Assembly: GCA_022494885.1 (NCBI GenBank) | Contig: JAGVSM010001673.1 | Coordinates: forward strand, 45,190 to 109,189 | Length of the DNA: 64,000 bases | Origin: Micrasema longulum | Taxonomy: Eukaryota; Arthropoda; Insecta; Trichoptera; Brachycentridae | Reading direction: 5' to 3' | Part shown: positions 54,445 through 64,000 of the stretch, piece by piece | How positions within the stretch are numbered: position 1 is the first letter of the stretch | How the letters are laid out: each line of letters begins with the position of its first letter | Translations under genes and position numbers: made by a program | The notes under the pieces: generated by a model | Database searches by the model: none | Seen by the model: only the letters and a program-made list of their open reading frames with translations | What the model was told of the DNA's origin: nothing

Positions 54445-54980
54445 AATCAATACGCCGTTTCCCCGTAGGAGTAGTCACAGAGGATAAAACGCCATATCAT
54501 TATGTCTTTGCACACAGACCTCGCTTTCTCTACATTCATACATTTTCTCATGCACGCATGCCGATTATTCCTACTCTTGACATATCCATCTTCAAGTATT
54601 CCATGGACTTGATTGTGTCATGTCTTTCTCGGTCTTCCTCATTTTCTGCATCCATCAACATTCGCATCGTAGATCCTTTTAGCCGTTCTTTCGCTGTCCA
54701 TTTGCTCCTTTCTTGATTCCGTCGATAATGCATGTCTCAGCCTTATACAGTTTCAGGATCTAATCATACATCGTTTTACCACGTATTTGCCTGAGGGATC
54801 GCATTTCGACAGCATTTAACCTTCTTTTATCATTATTTTTTCAAATTCCATACTTCACTCCCATACATTAGAGTTGGCACTAGAACATTTTGAACTGCTA
54901 GTTTTGCCTCCCGCGACAAACATTTGTTTGCCAAAGTAGATTCATTCGAACCGTTCATCAAATATATAAAAATTAGTTTT
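54445..54980 (-). mobile_element. LINE L-related, 3' half of subfamily 2
   Basis: Starts CGCCGTTTCCCCGTAGGAGT (3' end side). The minus strand shows the homologue of RNRRACM..CMNV as NRHACMRKCMNVEKA-like sequence. It then shows the TAKERLKGSTMRMLMDAEN and EDRERHDTIK regions, and NAVEMRSLRQI- and EAKLAVQNVLVPTLMY-like parts with frameshifts. It ends at ATGAACGGTTCGAATGAATC, the same place as the main L copy at 39205. Confidence 0.65.
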
Positions 54981-54994
54981 TTACAATGTGTGGA

Positions 54995-55140
54995 AGTTGG
55001 TGGGGCTTTCAAAACAGTATTTTATTGTCCTAGGACTGGACTCTGAAACGTAAAATTAATCACTTTTCCCTCATGTAAAAAAAATACTAATTCAGAGCCC
55101 TATGCACCACTGGGTGCGGATAGAGGAATGATGATTATAC
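54995..55140 (+). mobile_element. SINE C distal half
   Basis: GGGCTTTCAAAACAGTATTT, ATTGTCCTAGGACTGGACTC and GCCCTATGCACCACTGGGTG. The head is missing. Confidence 0.55.
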
Positions 55141-55379
55141 CAATTCATTGTTTTGTGTGAGCGTTTTTAAAGGTATTGTATGGGACCAAATCGCTGCTTT
55201 TTTTCATATCCGTAGTGTATTGTTCTACGGCTTGGTGGGTGTGATCCGACTGCAATTAATATCAATGATTTATTTTGTTAGAGGAATTTTATGGAAGCAG
55301 AATAATTTTGTGGTAACGTAAAATAAATTAATTTTAAAAGGGTAATATTTACAGACTATCACTCAATTTGATATTAATT

Positions 55380-55600
55380 ATATTAATTTAAAGCATTGAC
55401 TTAGTGGTCAAACGTTCCAATAAAATACGTATTTAAATATTTGCATATAACCATTTACTGACTTTTCTATGTCTACCGGTTTAAAAACGTAGGTACCCAT
55501 ATCTTCATCAGGACACTTATTACATTAATATGAAAATCCCTTTATTCACCTTCACAACAGAAGTTGTACGGAAATTTTAAATCAAGGCGCCTATAAGACA
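55380..55600 (+). repeat. Repeat R copy
   Basis: AAAGCATTGACTTAGTGGTC, AAACGTTCCAATAAAATACG and CTACCGGTTTAAAAACGTAG, then ATATCTTCATCAGGACAC. The minus strand gives TCCTGATGAAGATATGG, an intact CUGAUGA, but the matching GAAA is GUUUUUAAA. Confidence 0.45.
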
Positions 55601-55795
55601 CGTGCTATTAAAAGCTAACACCAACGTGCACTGATTAAAGTTTTAAAAACTTTAATATCACCGTAACAATAACAGGGAAAGGGAGGAAGGGAGGAGTACG
55701 AATTTGCTAGTTATAGGCTCACCATGACTTATTTATTTATTGACAGACATTGTCAATTCATACAATTTATAGGGTTTTAATATTACGGTTTTAAT

Positions 55796-56000
55796 AGGCG
55801 GCCTCCGTGGTGTAGTGGCCAAGACTCTTGACTCACACACGGAAGGTTCCGGGTTCGATTCCCGGTAAGAACATAACAATGAAATGTGATTTTTCTCAAG
55901 CATGGGTATTCTGTGATGTAATTCACCACTGTTATTGGGCCTCCTGGCCTGTTGTGGTGAAAAATAAAAAAGGAAAATAAAAAAAGGAAAATAAAAATAC
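55796..56000 (+). mobile_element. SINE A, full-length
   Basis: GGCGGCCTCCGTGGTGTAGT, GGCCAAGACTCTTGACTCAC and B box TTCCGGGTTCGATTCCCGG. The body has TGTGATTTTTCTCAAGCATG, and the end GGGCCTCCTGGCCTGTTGTG runs into an AAAATAAAAAAGG-type tail. A ACAATG-rich LINE-like tail (55735-55790) lies just upstream. Confidence 0.85.
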
Positions 56001-56124
56001 AAAAATACAAATCAAAAAAAGGATAGCTAAAAACATTTTAAAAAAAAGAACAGTTAAAAACATTTGAAAAAAAGAAAAGAAGCATTGACAAACATAAGGG
56101 ACATCAAGACAAGATCTGGACTAT

Positions 56125-56575
56125 TTATTTAGTGTTCGTTTAAATCGCTGTAAACTTAAACCAAAAAAGTCCAGATCTTGTCTTGAGTTAACAATACGAC
56201 AAAGATGGGTCACTGGAGAATTAAGGCCATTGTTTGTTTTATGCTGATCGATGAACAGTACTTCATCGTTTCTCAACCTACGAGTCGGAATATGGAATTT
56301 CACTTATCCCAGTAATGAAGGCACACTGATTATACCATTTAGTATGCCGAACATATATATGGAATCAATATTAGTTCTAAGTTTTTGTAGACAAGAAATA
56401 CTTAACATTGAATCCATATAAGTATAAGAATAATTATCTCTCTCTAGTCCAAGCATCCACGCTACTTTTCGAAGCAAGCAATGTTGAGAATGGAGACCAG
56501 ACCACGGAAGCATATTCTAGAAGAGGGCGAACAGTTGAGCAATAAAGAGTTGTACGGACATTAGTAAAATCAGAG
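56125..56575 (-). mobile_element. LINE remnant, jockey-like C-terminus
   Basis: Minus strand reads NVRTTLYCSTVRPLLEYASV, VWSPFSTLLAS, YTYMDSMLSISCLQKLRTN, IDSIYMFGILNGII, FHIPTRRLRNDEVLFID, HLCRIVNSRQDLDFFG and LSLQRFKRTLNK. VRPxLEYAS-VWSP is a strong marker of the post-RT region in jockey-superfamily LINEs. Only a few breaks, so it is relatively young. It is 5'-truncated. Confidence 0.8.
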
Positions 56576-56587
56576 TAAAAAAGATTA

Positions 56588-57010
56588 CAGTGGAACATCG
56601 TTTAATAAGCTATATTGAGCACCTGTAATGAGTCCCTTAGATTAAATCACATAACCTTTCAATATAGCCCATTATACGAGATCAGATTTAAATGGTCACC
56701 ATATCTGGCAAATTCACACTCCTTCCTTCTCCCCTCCCCTTTTTTCAACTTTTACCTTCATAAGAATTCACATTTTTTTATTATAATCAGTGCACGTTGG
56801 TGTTATCATCATATGGTTTGTGTCCTATCAGCACATTGTTTTTTTTTATGTTATGCAACTACTATGGTAAAAGTGTAAAGTGTGATTTGCATATTAGTGT
56901 TATTAGTGCCCCGAAAAAGAAAAAGTACGTCTCAAAACCGGTAGATTTAGAAAAGTCGGTAAGTAGTTGTATACAAAAAGTAAAGCGTTCTGTAAATAAA
57001 TAAATAAAAA
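56588..57010 (+). mobile_element. pogo/Tigger-like element, 5' part
   Basis: After TA (56586-56587), CAGTGGAACATCGTTTAATA is a good pogo/Tigger terminal match. About 300 bases downstream a frame reads SAPKKKKYVSKPVDLEK. Basic runs followed by a LxLxxK-like segment are usual at the N-terminus of CENP-B/Tigger-type DNA-binding domains. A donor-like GTAAGTAG follows at 56960. No transposase catalytic domain or opposite end was found. Confidence 0.45.
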
Positions 57011-57014
57011 GTAA

Positions 57015-58420
57015 GTGTTTGTAAATCTGACATTTATTTAATTTTAAACTTTACGCAATACAATGCACGTGTTTTTTTATTATCCGTTCGTTCTATATGT
57101 TCAAACTATTGGAATATTATACAGGTCGGTGAAAAAATGCTTTGAAAAATATTTTACATCTAATCAAATTGAGTTTGGTACTTTCTGAATCAGATAAGAT
57201 TGAATAAAAATGTTACAAATTATAGAAAGAGATGTATTTGTGGAGTGTGGTCATAAAAAAATTCAAATTTTTGGCACGGATATTCTGACGGAAAATAAAT
57301 GAATTGAATTAAATTATTTCAGTATCGAAGGTTTCAAAAGTTTGATCTTGGTAAAACTATTGATAGGACCAGATACGTTGCATAATGTAGACGATATAAT
57401 ACAAAATACAACTTAATTGGCTTCTTGCCAACATAACGTATACGTATGTATATATTTTCTGTAGGATTGGACTAATGAATTAATTTTACTAAGACTTTAA
57501 TTTCCTGACATGCGCATTAAACCAAGATCAAATTGTTTTAAAAAACTCTTTCCAATCCATTATTGATCATACTTTTGTACTATACGTTTAGTTCATTCAA
57601 AGCCATTGAATATATTTTTCAAAAACATCAGCTGTCCAAAGACAGGGTTGATGTATTTTTACAGAAAAGAGAGTAATTGAAAAAAAAAATATTACCTAAC
57701 TTTTCTCTACTTAAATACTTTACGTAGATGGCAGAAATCATCCTTCATAGGATGATTTGCCAATAAAAAAACTCAATTTCAAAAAAAAAAAACTTACTGA
57801 CAGGGAAATAATGTAATATTGTGACTTTTTTATTAATAATTATCTCTTTGTCTATTTATTTTATCTTATATAATGCTGTTTTCAATATGTAACTTAAGTT
57901 TCTATCATACTTGTAACATCTTAATTTAATTTACTTTTAAATACACTATTGAGAAATACTACTAAAAAGTGGGAATTTAATAATACTTCCGATTTAACGG
58001 TTATTTTGTTTCTTCAATAACGTACTTAATATTCAAAAAATGAAGAAAAACAAATTTAAAAAATATATATTTTTCCCAAAAAAAAAATTTTCCAGACGAG
58101 AAGACAATTGTGAAATTAAAAAAAAAAAAACAAAAAAAATATGTCTCAAAAACGGTTCACAGTTCATTAAACACATTTGCCTTTTTTTACAGCCCTTGAG
58201 ATGTTCTGCCCCCTATATTTTTTTTTCGCAAAGCATTTAGCCAGCCTGTATATATTGCCTATTAAATATTTAAACGCACTGTAATTTGTCATGTTAGGTT
58301 TTTAATTTATTTTACAATCTGTGAATAATATTTTTTTTTCGTTAATAAGTACTCTTTAAATATGTATTATTAATATATGTATTTCTGTAATATACCTACG
58401 TATTTAAAACAATCATTATC
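57015..58420. other. AT-rich stretch, no gene seen
   Basis: No supported feature. Small palindromes such as CATCCTTCATAGGATG (57740-57755) occur singly. Confidence 0.5.
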
Positions 58421-58429
58421 ATCATTTCC

Positions 58430-58490
58430 CTATTCTCATCTCATGGTACATAGGGCATTCATTCGATCATTTTTGTTACGTAAAGGTATT
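58430..58490 (-). mobile_element. SINE C distal fragment
   Basis: CATGGTACATAGGGCATTCA followed by GATCATTTTTGTTACGTAA, with the middle of the distal part deleted. Confidence 0.5.
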
Positions 58491-58624
58491 TTGGTACATT
58501 ATGAACATATAATTTATAAAACATGAATTTTTAAATTAATATTTTGAAAAATAAAAGTGTAATATTCATCTTCTACATGTATTTATACATTTTCTGAATT
58601 CAGTCCAAATACGTAACAAAATAA

Positions 58625-58975
58625 TGAGTCATAATCATCATCATTCCCTTTCCGCACCTCATAACGCATAGAGCACTGCATTGCTAACCAGTCGCAGCGT
58701 ACCTTGATCATTTTTGTTACATGAAGGTAAGATGATCAGTCTTGCGCAGTCTTGCGCATTTTAAGCCTGATCTTTTTTTTTCATCATGATGATCAAAATG
58801 ATCGAAGCGTATCTTGATAATTTTATTTTTGTTACGTGAAGGTAAGATGATCAATCCTACGCTTCAGGTACCAGTCCAGGGACTATGAAATATTCTAGTG
58901 CGAAAACATCCTATCAAATAAATATTTCACGTCAACCATGTCGAGAATCGATCCCGAGACCTCCTGCTTTAATTC
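58625..58975 (-). mobile_element. SINE C with internal duplication
   Basis: Distal end (ATAACGCATAGAGCACTGCA) and GATCATTTTTGTTACATGAA come first. After about 90 bases a second GATAATTTTATTTTTGTTAC and GGTAAGATGATCAATCC follow, so the segment is duplicated. The body and B box (TCGAGAATCGATCCCGAGAC, reversed) follow; the A box end is lost. Confidence 0.7.
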
Positions 58976-58989
58976 TATAAAAAATAACC

Positions 58990-59380
58990 AAAAAGTTAGT
59001 GACTAAAATATAACAATTGTAAAAAACTCTTGATTTAAAAAAAACAACAACCCTTGTTATTTTATCATACTTCCCGTTTGTTGTATTTCAATATATGTAG
59101 ATAGACAAATGCAGAGATGTCTTAAATAATAATTTAGGTCAGTGACTTCAAAAATAATTGGCAGCCACGCCAATGAATAAACATTACAGATTAGAATTGG
59201 TTGAAGTAGCAATTTGACGTCAGTATTTGTAGTTGGATCAGATTTAAACAGCAATTTTCATAGTGGATAATTCAATATCTTTAGCTTTATCTTTCGTTGA
59301 CGTATTTTTCTGAAACCATCTTATCTGATAACTCAGTAAATATACTTATATGTAGAGCCATTTAGAACAAAATATGTTAA
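58990..59380. other. AT-rich stretch, no gene seen
   Basis: No supported feature. Confidence 0.4.
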
Positions 59381-59384
59381 ATGT

Positions 59385-59925
59385 GAAGAGGAGGCAAAGT
59401 CTGCCATTTTTTTACATTCAACCGTATTCTCGTACCGTAACCCCCCCTGATTATGGCACCAGTGCGATGATTTTTTTACACACCACACGACTTTACTATT
59501 GGCGTGTCATTGTTATTTTTTAGAAACTATATTATAAGGAGTAAGAACCATCTTAATATCCTAGAAAGCATTTAGTTATATCTGCCGTTTTTGAACGTAG
59601 GGTAATATTCTTATTCTTAGAGGTAGGGGTAAGTACTATGCAAGCTCTTGACGTCGTCACTGCGGACCTATGGTATACCGGCATAAGTATTTTTGAAAAC
59701 CGCAAAACTTGCCGACACGGGAAAAATATTTTTCATACTCTTTCTGAAAAAAACCAAGAAAATAGGTTTAGTTTCGAGAAATGCGGGACTTTGATTTTTT
59801 CGATTTTAATTAGGCGTAATTATTACGACGTGCAGTTGTCTTTTTCGCACAGTTTTCGGGAAGGAATCTGCGAGGGTGACAAAAAAACAATATTCAAATT
59901 TGTTTTCATTTAACCGCTCTACGCC
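59385..59925 (+). repeat. Repeat G, copy 3, with open frame
   Basis: CCGTATTCTCGTACCGTAAC and CCTGATTATGGCACCA match 12190-12215. Later blocks match 35760-35945. A 91-codon frame reads ISIFENRKTCRHGK, NRFSFEKCG and VQLSFSHSFREGICEGD, alignable in frame to the 35-kb copy. No known domain. Confidence 0.55.
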
Positions 59926-59929
59926 GCAT

Positions 59930-60775
59930 ATTTTCTAGAGTAGAAAAAATATACAGCATGCTCACCACATATTCTGAGCTTTAAGTGCTGCAGACCAGCG
60001 TTTATTTATTATATTTTAATTTTTATTATCCACTGAGTCTAGAGACTTTTCAGTCTGACACATTATTTTTAAACAGATTTCTTTAATGTATGTAACATGT
60101 TTAATAATTAACATTTACTTTAACAAGATATTTGTATTTTTTAATTTTCTGTGTGTATAATAGTTTTCGAGAAAATTTTAAACAATCTTGGAATAACGCA
60201 GATGAATTTTCGTTCTCTAAAGTAATTTGTAACTCAAAGATCGACCCTTAGTTTTTAATATAGTGTGGGAAACTTTTTTTTGATATTCACGATGAACAAA
60301 GAGATCTAAGATTTGAAGTCAAGCAGTTATTTTACCGCCAACCACATTTAAATATTCCGTGAGGATGTTTCCTTGGGGTGCGTAAATACGAGAAAAAAAT
60401 ACTCATTGCTTAGCGAACAAAACTGCCCTAAGAGATCTTTGTGCAGTAAAAACGTAATCCTGAAGAATAAATTTCTGCCATTTTCATGACGTGTTATTGA
60501 AAACTTTTTTATAAAATAATAATAAAAATAACAAAAACCTACATGTTTCATTCTGAGCGAATTTAGACGAAAAAACACAAATCATAACTATTTCAACCCG
60601 ATCTATTAAAGTTGATTTCCTCTTTTTGCCAAGAATATATTGGTAACTTTGTTTTTGTAGCTGGCCAGTGATAAATAAAACATATCAGAATATGAAGCAT
60701 ATTTACTGCCAGTGTTTTGTATTCTATTAATATGTGAATCATATTTAGCTACCGTTGGAGAATTTTGACAATAAA
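59930..60775. other. AT-rich stretch, no gene seen
   Basis: No supported feature. Confidence 0.5.
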
Positions 60776-60779
60776 ATAT

Positions 60780-60905
60780 TTATTTATTTATTAATGAAAT
60801 CATACAGTCTTTATATAAAACAAGGTACAAAAGAACAATTTTAAAAAGTAAGACCAATTACAGATTTCACACTAATGAATGCAGGAGGAGAGGGGAAAAA
60901 TAATT
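60780..60905. repeat. Repeat U, copy 2
   Basis: TTATTTATTAATGAAATCAT, GACCAATTACAGATTTCACA and ATGCAGGAGGAGAGG match 45960-46060. Confidence 0.45.
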
Positions 60906-61084
60906 TAATTCTAAAAAGTAAAAATAAAAATATTACATAAAAAGTTCATAGAAAGGAGAAGACATTGTAAAGCTACTCTACTTTCCTCCCTCTCTCTCTG
61001 CTTCCATGAACATTTTAATTTAATTGTAAAAAATCACAACCAACAATAAATTATTCGATTCAGGTAGTAGATGTAGGTAGATCA

Positions 61085-61275
61085 ATTAAGAGTTGAAATC
61101 AAATGTTTAAAATTAAAAGTAAAAGTTAAAACTAAAGTAAAAAGTTTAAATTAAAATTAAGTTAAAAGTTTAAATTAAAATTAAGTTAAAAGTTTAAATT
61201 AAAAGTTAAAATTAAGAATTGAAATTAAAAAGTTAAAATTAAAAGACAAAATTAAAAATCAAATTAAAAGTTAAA
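61085..61275. repeat. AAAATTAAAAGTT low-complexity tract with 24-bp tandem
   Basis: AAAGTTTAAATTAAAATTAA plus GTTA is repeated exactly at 61141-61164 and 61165-61188, with a third partial unit. The surrounding 190 bases are made of the same TTAAAATTAAAAG words. Confidence 0.85.
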
Positions 61276-61279
61276 AGTC

Positions 61280-62335
61280 AAGCAGGAGATAAATTTAAAA
61301 TGTCTTTAACTGATCTGATAAAAATATGGTATTTACAATGTAGTATGTCGATGTCACTAAAACTGTCATTATAGGTAATCTGTATTCTTCGTAGAGTGCT
61401 ATTTTTTAAATAATTAGTCATTGATATATGATATATAGTAGATATTCTGCTCAATCTAGGCGATACTACATAAATCAGGGGTATCAATGATTCAGTTCAG
61501 TACCAAAAATCGGCGTTTATTATAAGCATAGTTTTAATATATTCAATTTGCAGGTCAGTAAGAAAGATTAAAATATAAGTAAACATATTTAGCACCGTTT
61601 ATTCTCACTAGGCATAGTAAATACCGGTTCGATGGTAGACAGCATTTTTAAAAATATGAAATACAGCTTATTTTTTACTTATGATGTCCAAAGAAAATTA
61701 ATACAAAATCGAATAATATATAAAAATATGATAATCTTATGAAAAAAATATGGAACTAAAAAATTATAGTTTAATGAGTTATCCACATTTTTGGGTGGTG
61801 AACTGTGGTTTTCATACCAACTGCAGTAGTGTAATGGTAATAGAGGCGCTAAGGGCAACAGATACATTGAAGTTAATTGTTTTAGCAAAAGTCTGGTCAA
61901 TACATCGATACAAGTTTTTGCCTCATGTGTCACTCTTGTTAGTATATTAATTAATGATATAAATCCATAGTGCATAAGAAAATTATTGTATTCAATTACA
62001 ACAGATTTTCCTCTTAAATTTTATGTTGATATCTCCGGCTAAGACAATTTGTTTTAAACGTTTGTTTGGTTTTATTATTTTATACAAAGTCATAAGATCA
62101 ATTGATGTTTTACGTTCGCGCAATTCGGCAAGTGTTAGGTATTTTGTCATAATTTATTAGATCTCGAAGAATACTCGTCGTAAGGGGTAAAGCCATTCAA
62201 GCGTTTTATAAAAAAGGTAAATTTTGATGTAAACATTAAAGAGTACAATGAAAGGAATCAAACATCAAATTGAAAACTTAATTAAATTTAAATAAGTATA
62301 TTATTTTTCAAAGTCAGTTATCAATATGTATCATT
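61280..62335. other. AT-rich stretch, no gene seen
   Basis: Short ORFs only. A tRNA-like GTAGTGTAATGGTAATAGAG at 61825 lacks a B box. Confidence 0.45.
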
Positions 62336-62344
62336 TTAGGATGA

Positions 62345-62465
62345 TTCAGTGTAAGTTGGATTCACTTCGACGTTTCGGCTACTATTGCAAGAGTCATCTT
62401 CTGTGTGAACTGTTGCCCTAAGGATGGCTCCTGTAATGGTAGCCGAAACGTAAGAGTCGGGATGA
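62345..62465. repeat. Head-to-head pair of hammerhead-like motifs
   Basis: The minus strand of 62345-62402 reads CAGAAGATGACTCTTGC, then AATAGTAGCCGAAACGTCG. The plus strand of 62410-62460 reads TAAGGATGGCTCCTG, then TAATGGTAGCCGAAACGTAA. The right unit has helix II GGCU/AGCC followed by GAAAC. The outer flanks (GGATGATTC on each side) extend the inverted repeat. Confidence 0.55.
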
Positions 62466-62629
62466 TTCCAAATTACATGGAAACACCCAATACTATACTT
62501 ATTTTGATTTGATTATAACAGTTTGAATTTGTTTTTTGTAATTTTTTACGTAAAAGTCCAAAACCGCCAAGCATCTTTTGTGCAATTTGTAATTTTCAAT
62601 TTTGAATAAAAAACTTTTAAGTAAGTACT

Positions 62630-62790
62630 TAAACTAGCCAATGACAGGTCACAAGCCCTGTAAATGCCTAGACTTCCATATTCCCTTATTTAAGGTATTA
62701 TCCATCCCTGTTGTAACTTGTTAATTCTAATGACTCTCGAGGGGGTGAAATCCAGTCTTTTGTCTACAAACATTTAGACAAACTCAAATA
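62630..62790 (-). mobile_element. FB element, half copy
   Basis: Starts in the arm (AGCCAATGACAGGTCACAAG), passes CCTGTTGTAACTTGTTAATT and GGGGTGAAATCCAGTC, and ends GACAAACTCAAATATTG. The outer right end is kept, the left half is absent. Confidence 0.7.
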
Positions 62791-62809
62791 TTGAAATATT
62801 ATTTATTAA

Positions 62810-62900
62810 ACTTTTGTACATTATGTTATTTGTACATTGGCGAGCTTGTTGCCAAATGGAAATTTCTTCCAAACAACCAATAAAATAAAAGTTTTATTTT
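62810..62900. repeat. Repeat V, copy 2
   Basis: TTGTACATTGGCGAGCTTGT, TGCCAAATGGAAATTTCTTC and AACAACCAATAAAAT match 43800-43890. It directly follows the FB end. Confidence 0.4.
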
Positions 62901-62904
62901 TATA

Positions 62905-63285
62905 ATTCAAGTTACAGAACATATTCAATAGATTTTTATTTTATTTAAAAGCTTAAGATATATTAAAATATAAATAAACGTATTTGTATTTTTGTAATTC
63001 AAATGATAGATAATATACATGAAAATAAATCACATAATTTTTGACTAATTTAGAAGGGAGTAGGTAATCAACCCTCCTTGCAGCAACGCATACAAATATT
63101 TGTGATGTTTATTATTCCTGTACCTGATGAATGCATTTTATTAAAAAATAGCAATTTTTTTAATTAGGTGTGAACATACGTTGTGTACTAATGTTAACAC
63201 CCAATATGTTATACCAAATCGTTAATTGAATGTTTTTCCTACGATTTAGTAAACTACATTAAATAAAATATAAAAAAATAATGTC
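62905..63285. other. AT-rich stretch, no gene seen
   Basis: No supported feature. Confidence 0.4.
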
Positions 63286-63289
63286 GGGG

Positions 63290-63610
63290 ATAACTGAACA
63301 TTCACAGCGGTTCGTTATTTTGCAGAGTAACAAAAATAAATAATCCAATAAATTAATATGCAATAGCCACGTGGCGAATTCATCCGATATCGATAGCGCC
63401 TGTCGGTAGGCAAAACGTCCAGCACGTGTTGCGTCGGTAAAAACACCCTTTCTTTTGATACAAGAGACCTATTTACCGACTGCACCGCGCTCTAGGTGCG
63501 TGGCGCGGCTTTCTGCTATACTTATCAAATATAAATATAAATAATTAGGTGTATAATTTGATACCCCGCTCCATCGAGGGATGATCAATAAACGACATTT
63601 TTTTCCAGCG
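63290..63610. other. CpG-richer patch with small inverted repeats
   Basis: Contains GCCACGTGGC, CGATATCGATAGCG and the pair GTCGGTAAA / TTTACCGAC (63434 and 63473). It looks like transposon-end DNA, but no family was recognised and no frame is convincing. Confidence 0.3.
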
Positions 63611-63743
63611 TTGCGTGTTGACCAATTAAAAAAAAAAAAACATCCAAGGAAAAAATTATGCTTTAATAAAAAAAAATAAAAAAACTATACAAACATGCGA
63701 GGCGTACTAATCTCCATTCGATTTCCTTAGGCACGGTTTTTAC

Positions 63744-63830
63744 CTGAGAGCAGCCATCGAGTTGAAAGCACTTTTCCAGGATTCTGCTTCTATTCCACAA
63801 ACAAACGGTATTCTTTATTTTTCTAGACAC
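63744..63830 (+). repeat. Repeat D copy
   Basis: CTGAGAGCAGCCATCGAGTT, GAAAGCACTTTTCCAGG, ATTCTGCTTCTATTCCACAA and ACAAACGGTATTCTTTATTT match 17907-17990. The hammerhead-like core is weaker here. Confidence 0.45.
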
Positions 63831-63924
63831 AGAGTAAAATTTTAAAATGCTTTTCGTTATTTTAACACTGCAAAAAATGTTAGATCCTATAAAAATATTA
63901 TAATGTTTGTAAATATCGCAAATT

Positions 63925-64000
63925 GAATCATTGTATTTAAATTTATTTCAACAAAGAGGGAAAACATTTTTGAGAAGGGAATATGGAAGTCTAGGCATTT
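63925..64000. mobile_element. FB element, cut by window edge
   Basis: TTTCAACAAAGAGGGAAAAC, GAGAAGGGAATATGGAAGTC and TAGGCATTT run off the end. The first part of an FB arm. Confidence 0.65.

Noticed and set aside
61750..61950. Possible tRNA-like head (GTAGTGTAATGGTAATAGAG)
   Set aside because: No B box at the expected distance and no SINE body.

Overview
This window looks like intergenic or intronic DNA from a repeat-rich, AT-rich animal genome, most likely an arthropod and probably an insect. The evidence is the strong A+T bias (about 70 % by eye), the absence of operons or dense long ORFs, tRNA-derived SINEs, several non-LTR retrotransposon lineages common in insects, a mariner element, and hAT- and pogo/Tigger-like ends. 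The order cannot be named from the sequence alone. No complete host gene, real tRNA gene, rRNA gene or CRISPR array is visible. Most ORFs of 60-100 codons are chance ORFs in AT-rich DNA or fragments of dead transposons.

Possible host coding sequence is limited to a GC-rich open frame at the left edge (1-132, ending in a stop) and two exon-like segments with matched splice signals: 17272-17421 on + (50 codons, phase 0/0) and 44924-45014 on - (91 nt). They may be isolated exons in very large introns. None can be tied to a named gene.

The rest is layered transposon debris. (1) A fold-back family, called FB here, has about 15 pieces. Three copies (22289, 26396, 34684) have recognisable outer ends and are flanked by 12-15 bp direct repeats. 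(2) Three tRNA-derived SINE families are called A, B and C; C is most frequent. (3) LINE fragments come from at least six lineages. The commonest, called L, ends in a TAG-rich tail and has copies at 3402, 21555, 22583 and 38635, with relatives at 27740, 50645 and 54445. (4) DNA transposons are an internally deleted mariner (5653-6514), a hAT-like element with an 8-bp duplication that carries a LINE piece (12975-14741), and two Tigger/pogo-like ends (18087, 56588). (5) Unclassified low-copy families are called D, E, G, H, R, S, U, V, W and X. Several contain hammerhead-ribozyme-like motifs of the kind known from Penelope-like elements.

By region: 1-9 kb holds LINE debris, families W, E and H, SINE B and the mariner. 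9-23 kb is FB-rich, with the hAT, the + strand exon candidate and LINE L. 23-36 kb holds a CpG-rich patch, a ribozyme-like palindrome, two full FB copies and a triple hairpin array. 35.6-36.6 kb is a three-layer nest (SINE A in SINE C in family G) for which the window itself provides the empty site. 37-41 kb holds LINE tails, a 54-bp minisatellite and the inverted second copy of family H. 42-59 kb is mainly SINE C and LINE fragments. 59-64 kb is AT-rich with G, U, V, D and FB fragments. The window shows transposon stratigraphy rather than interacting genes.
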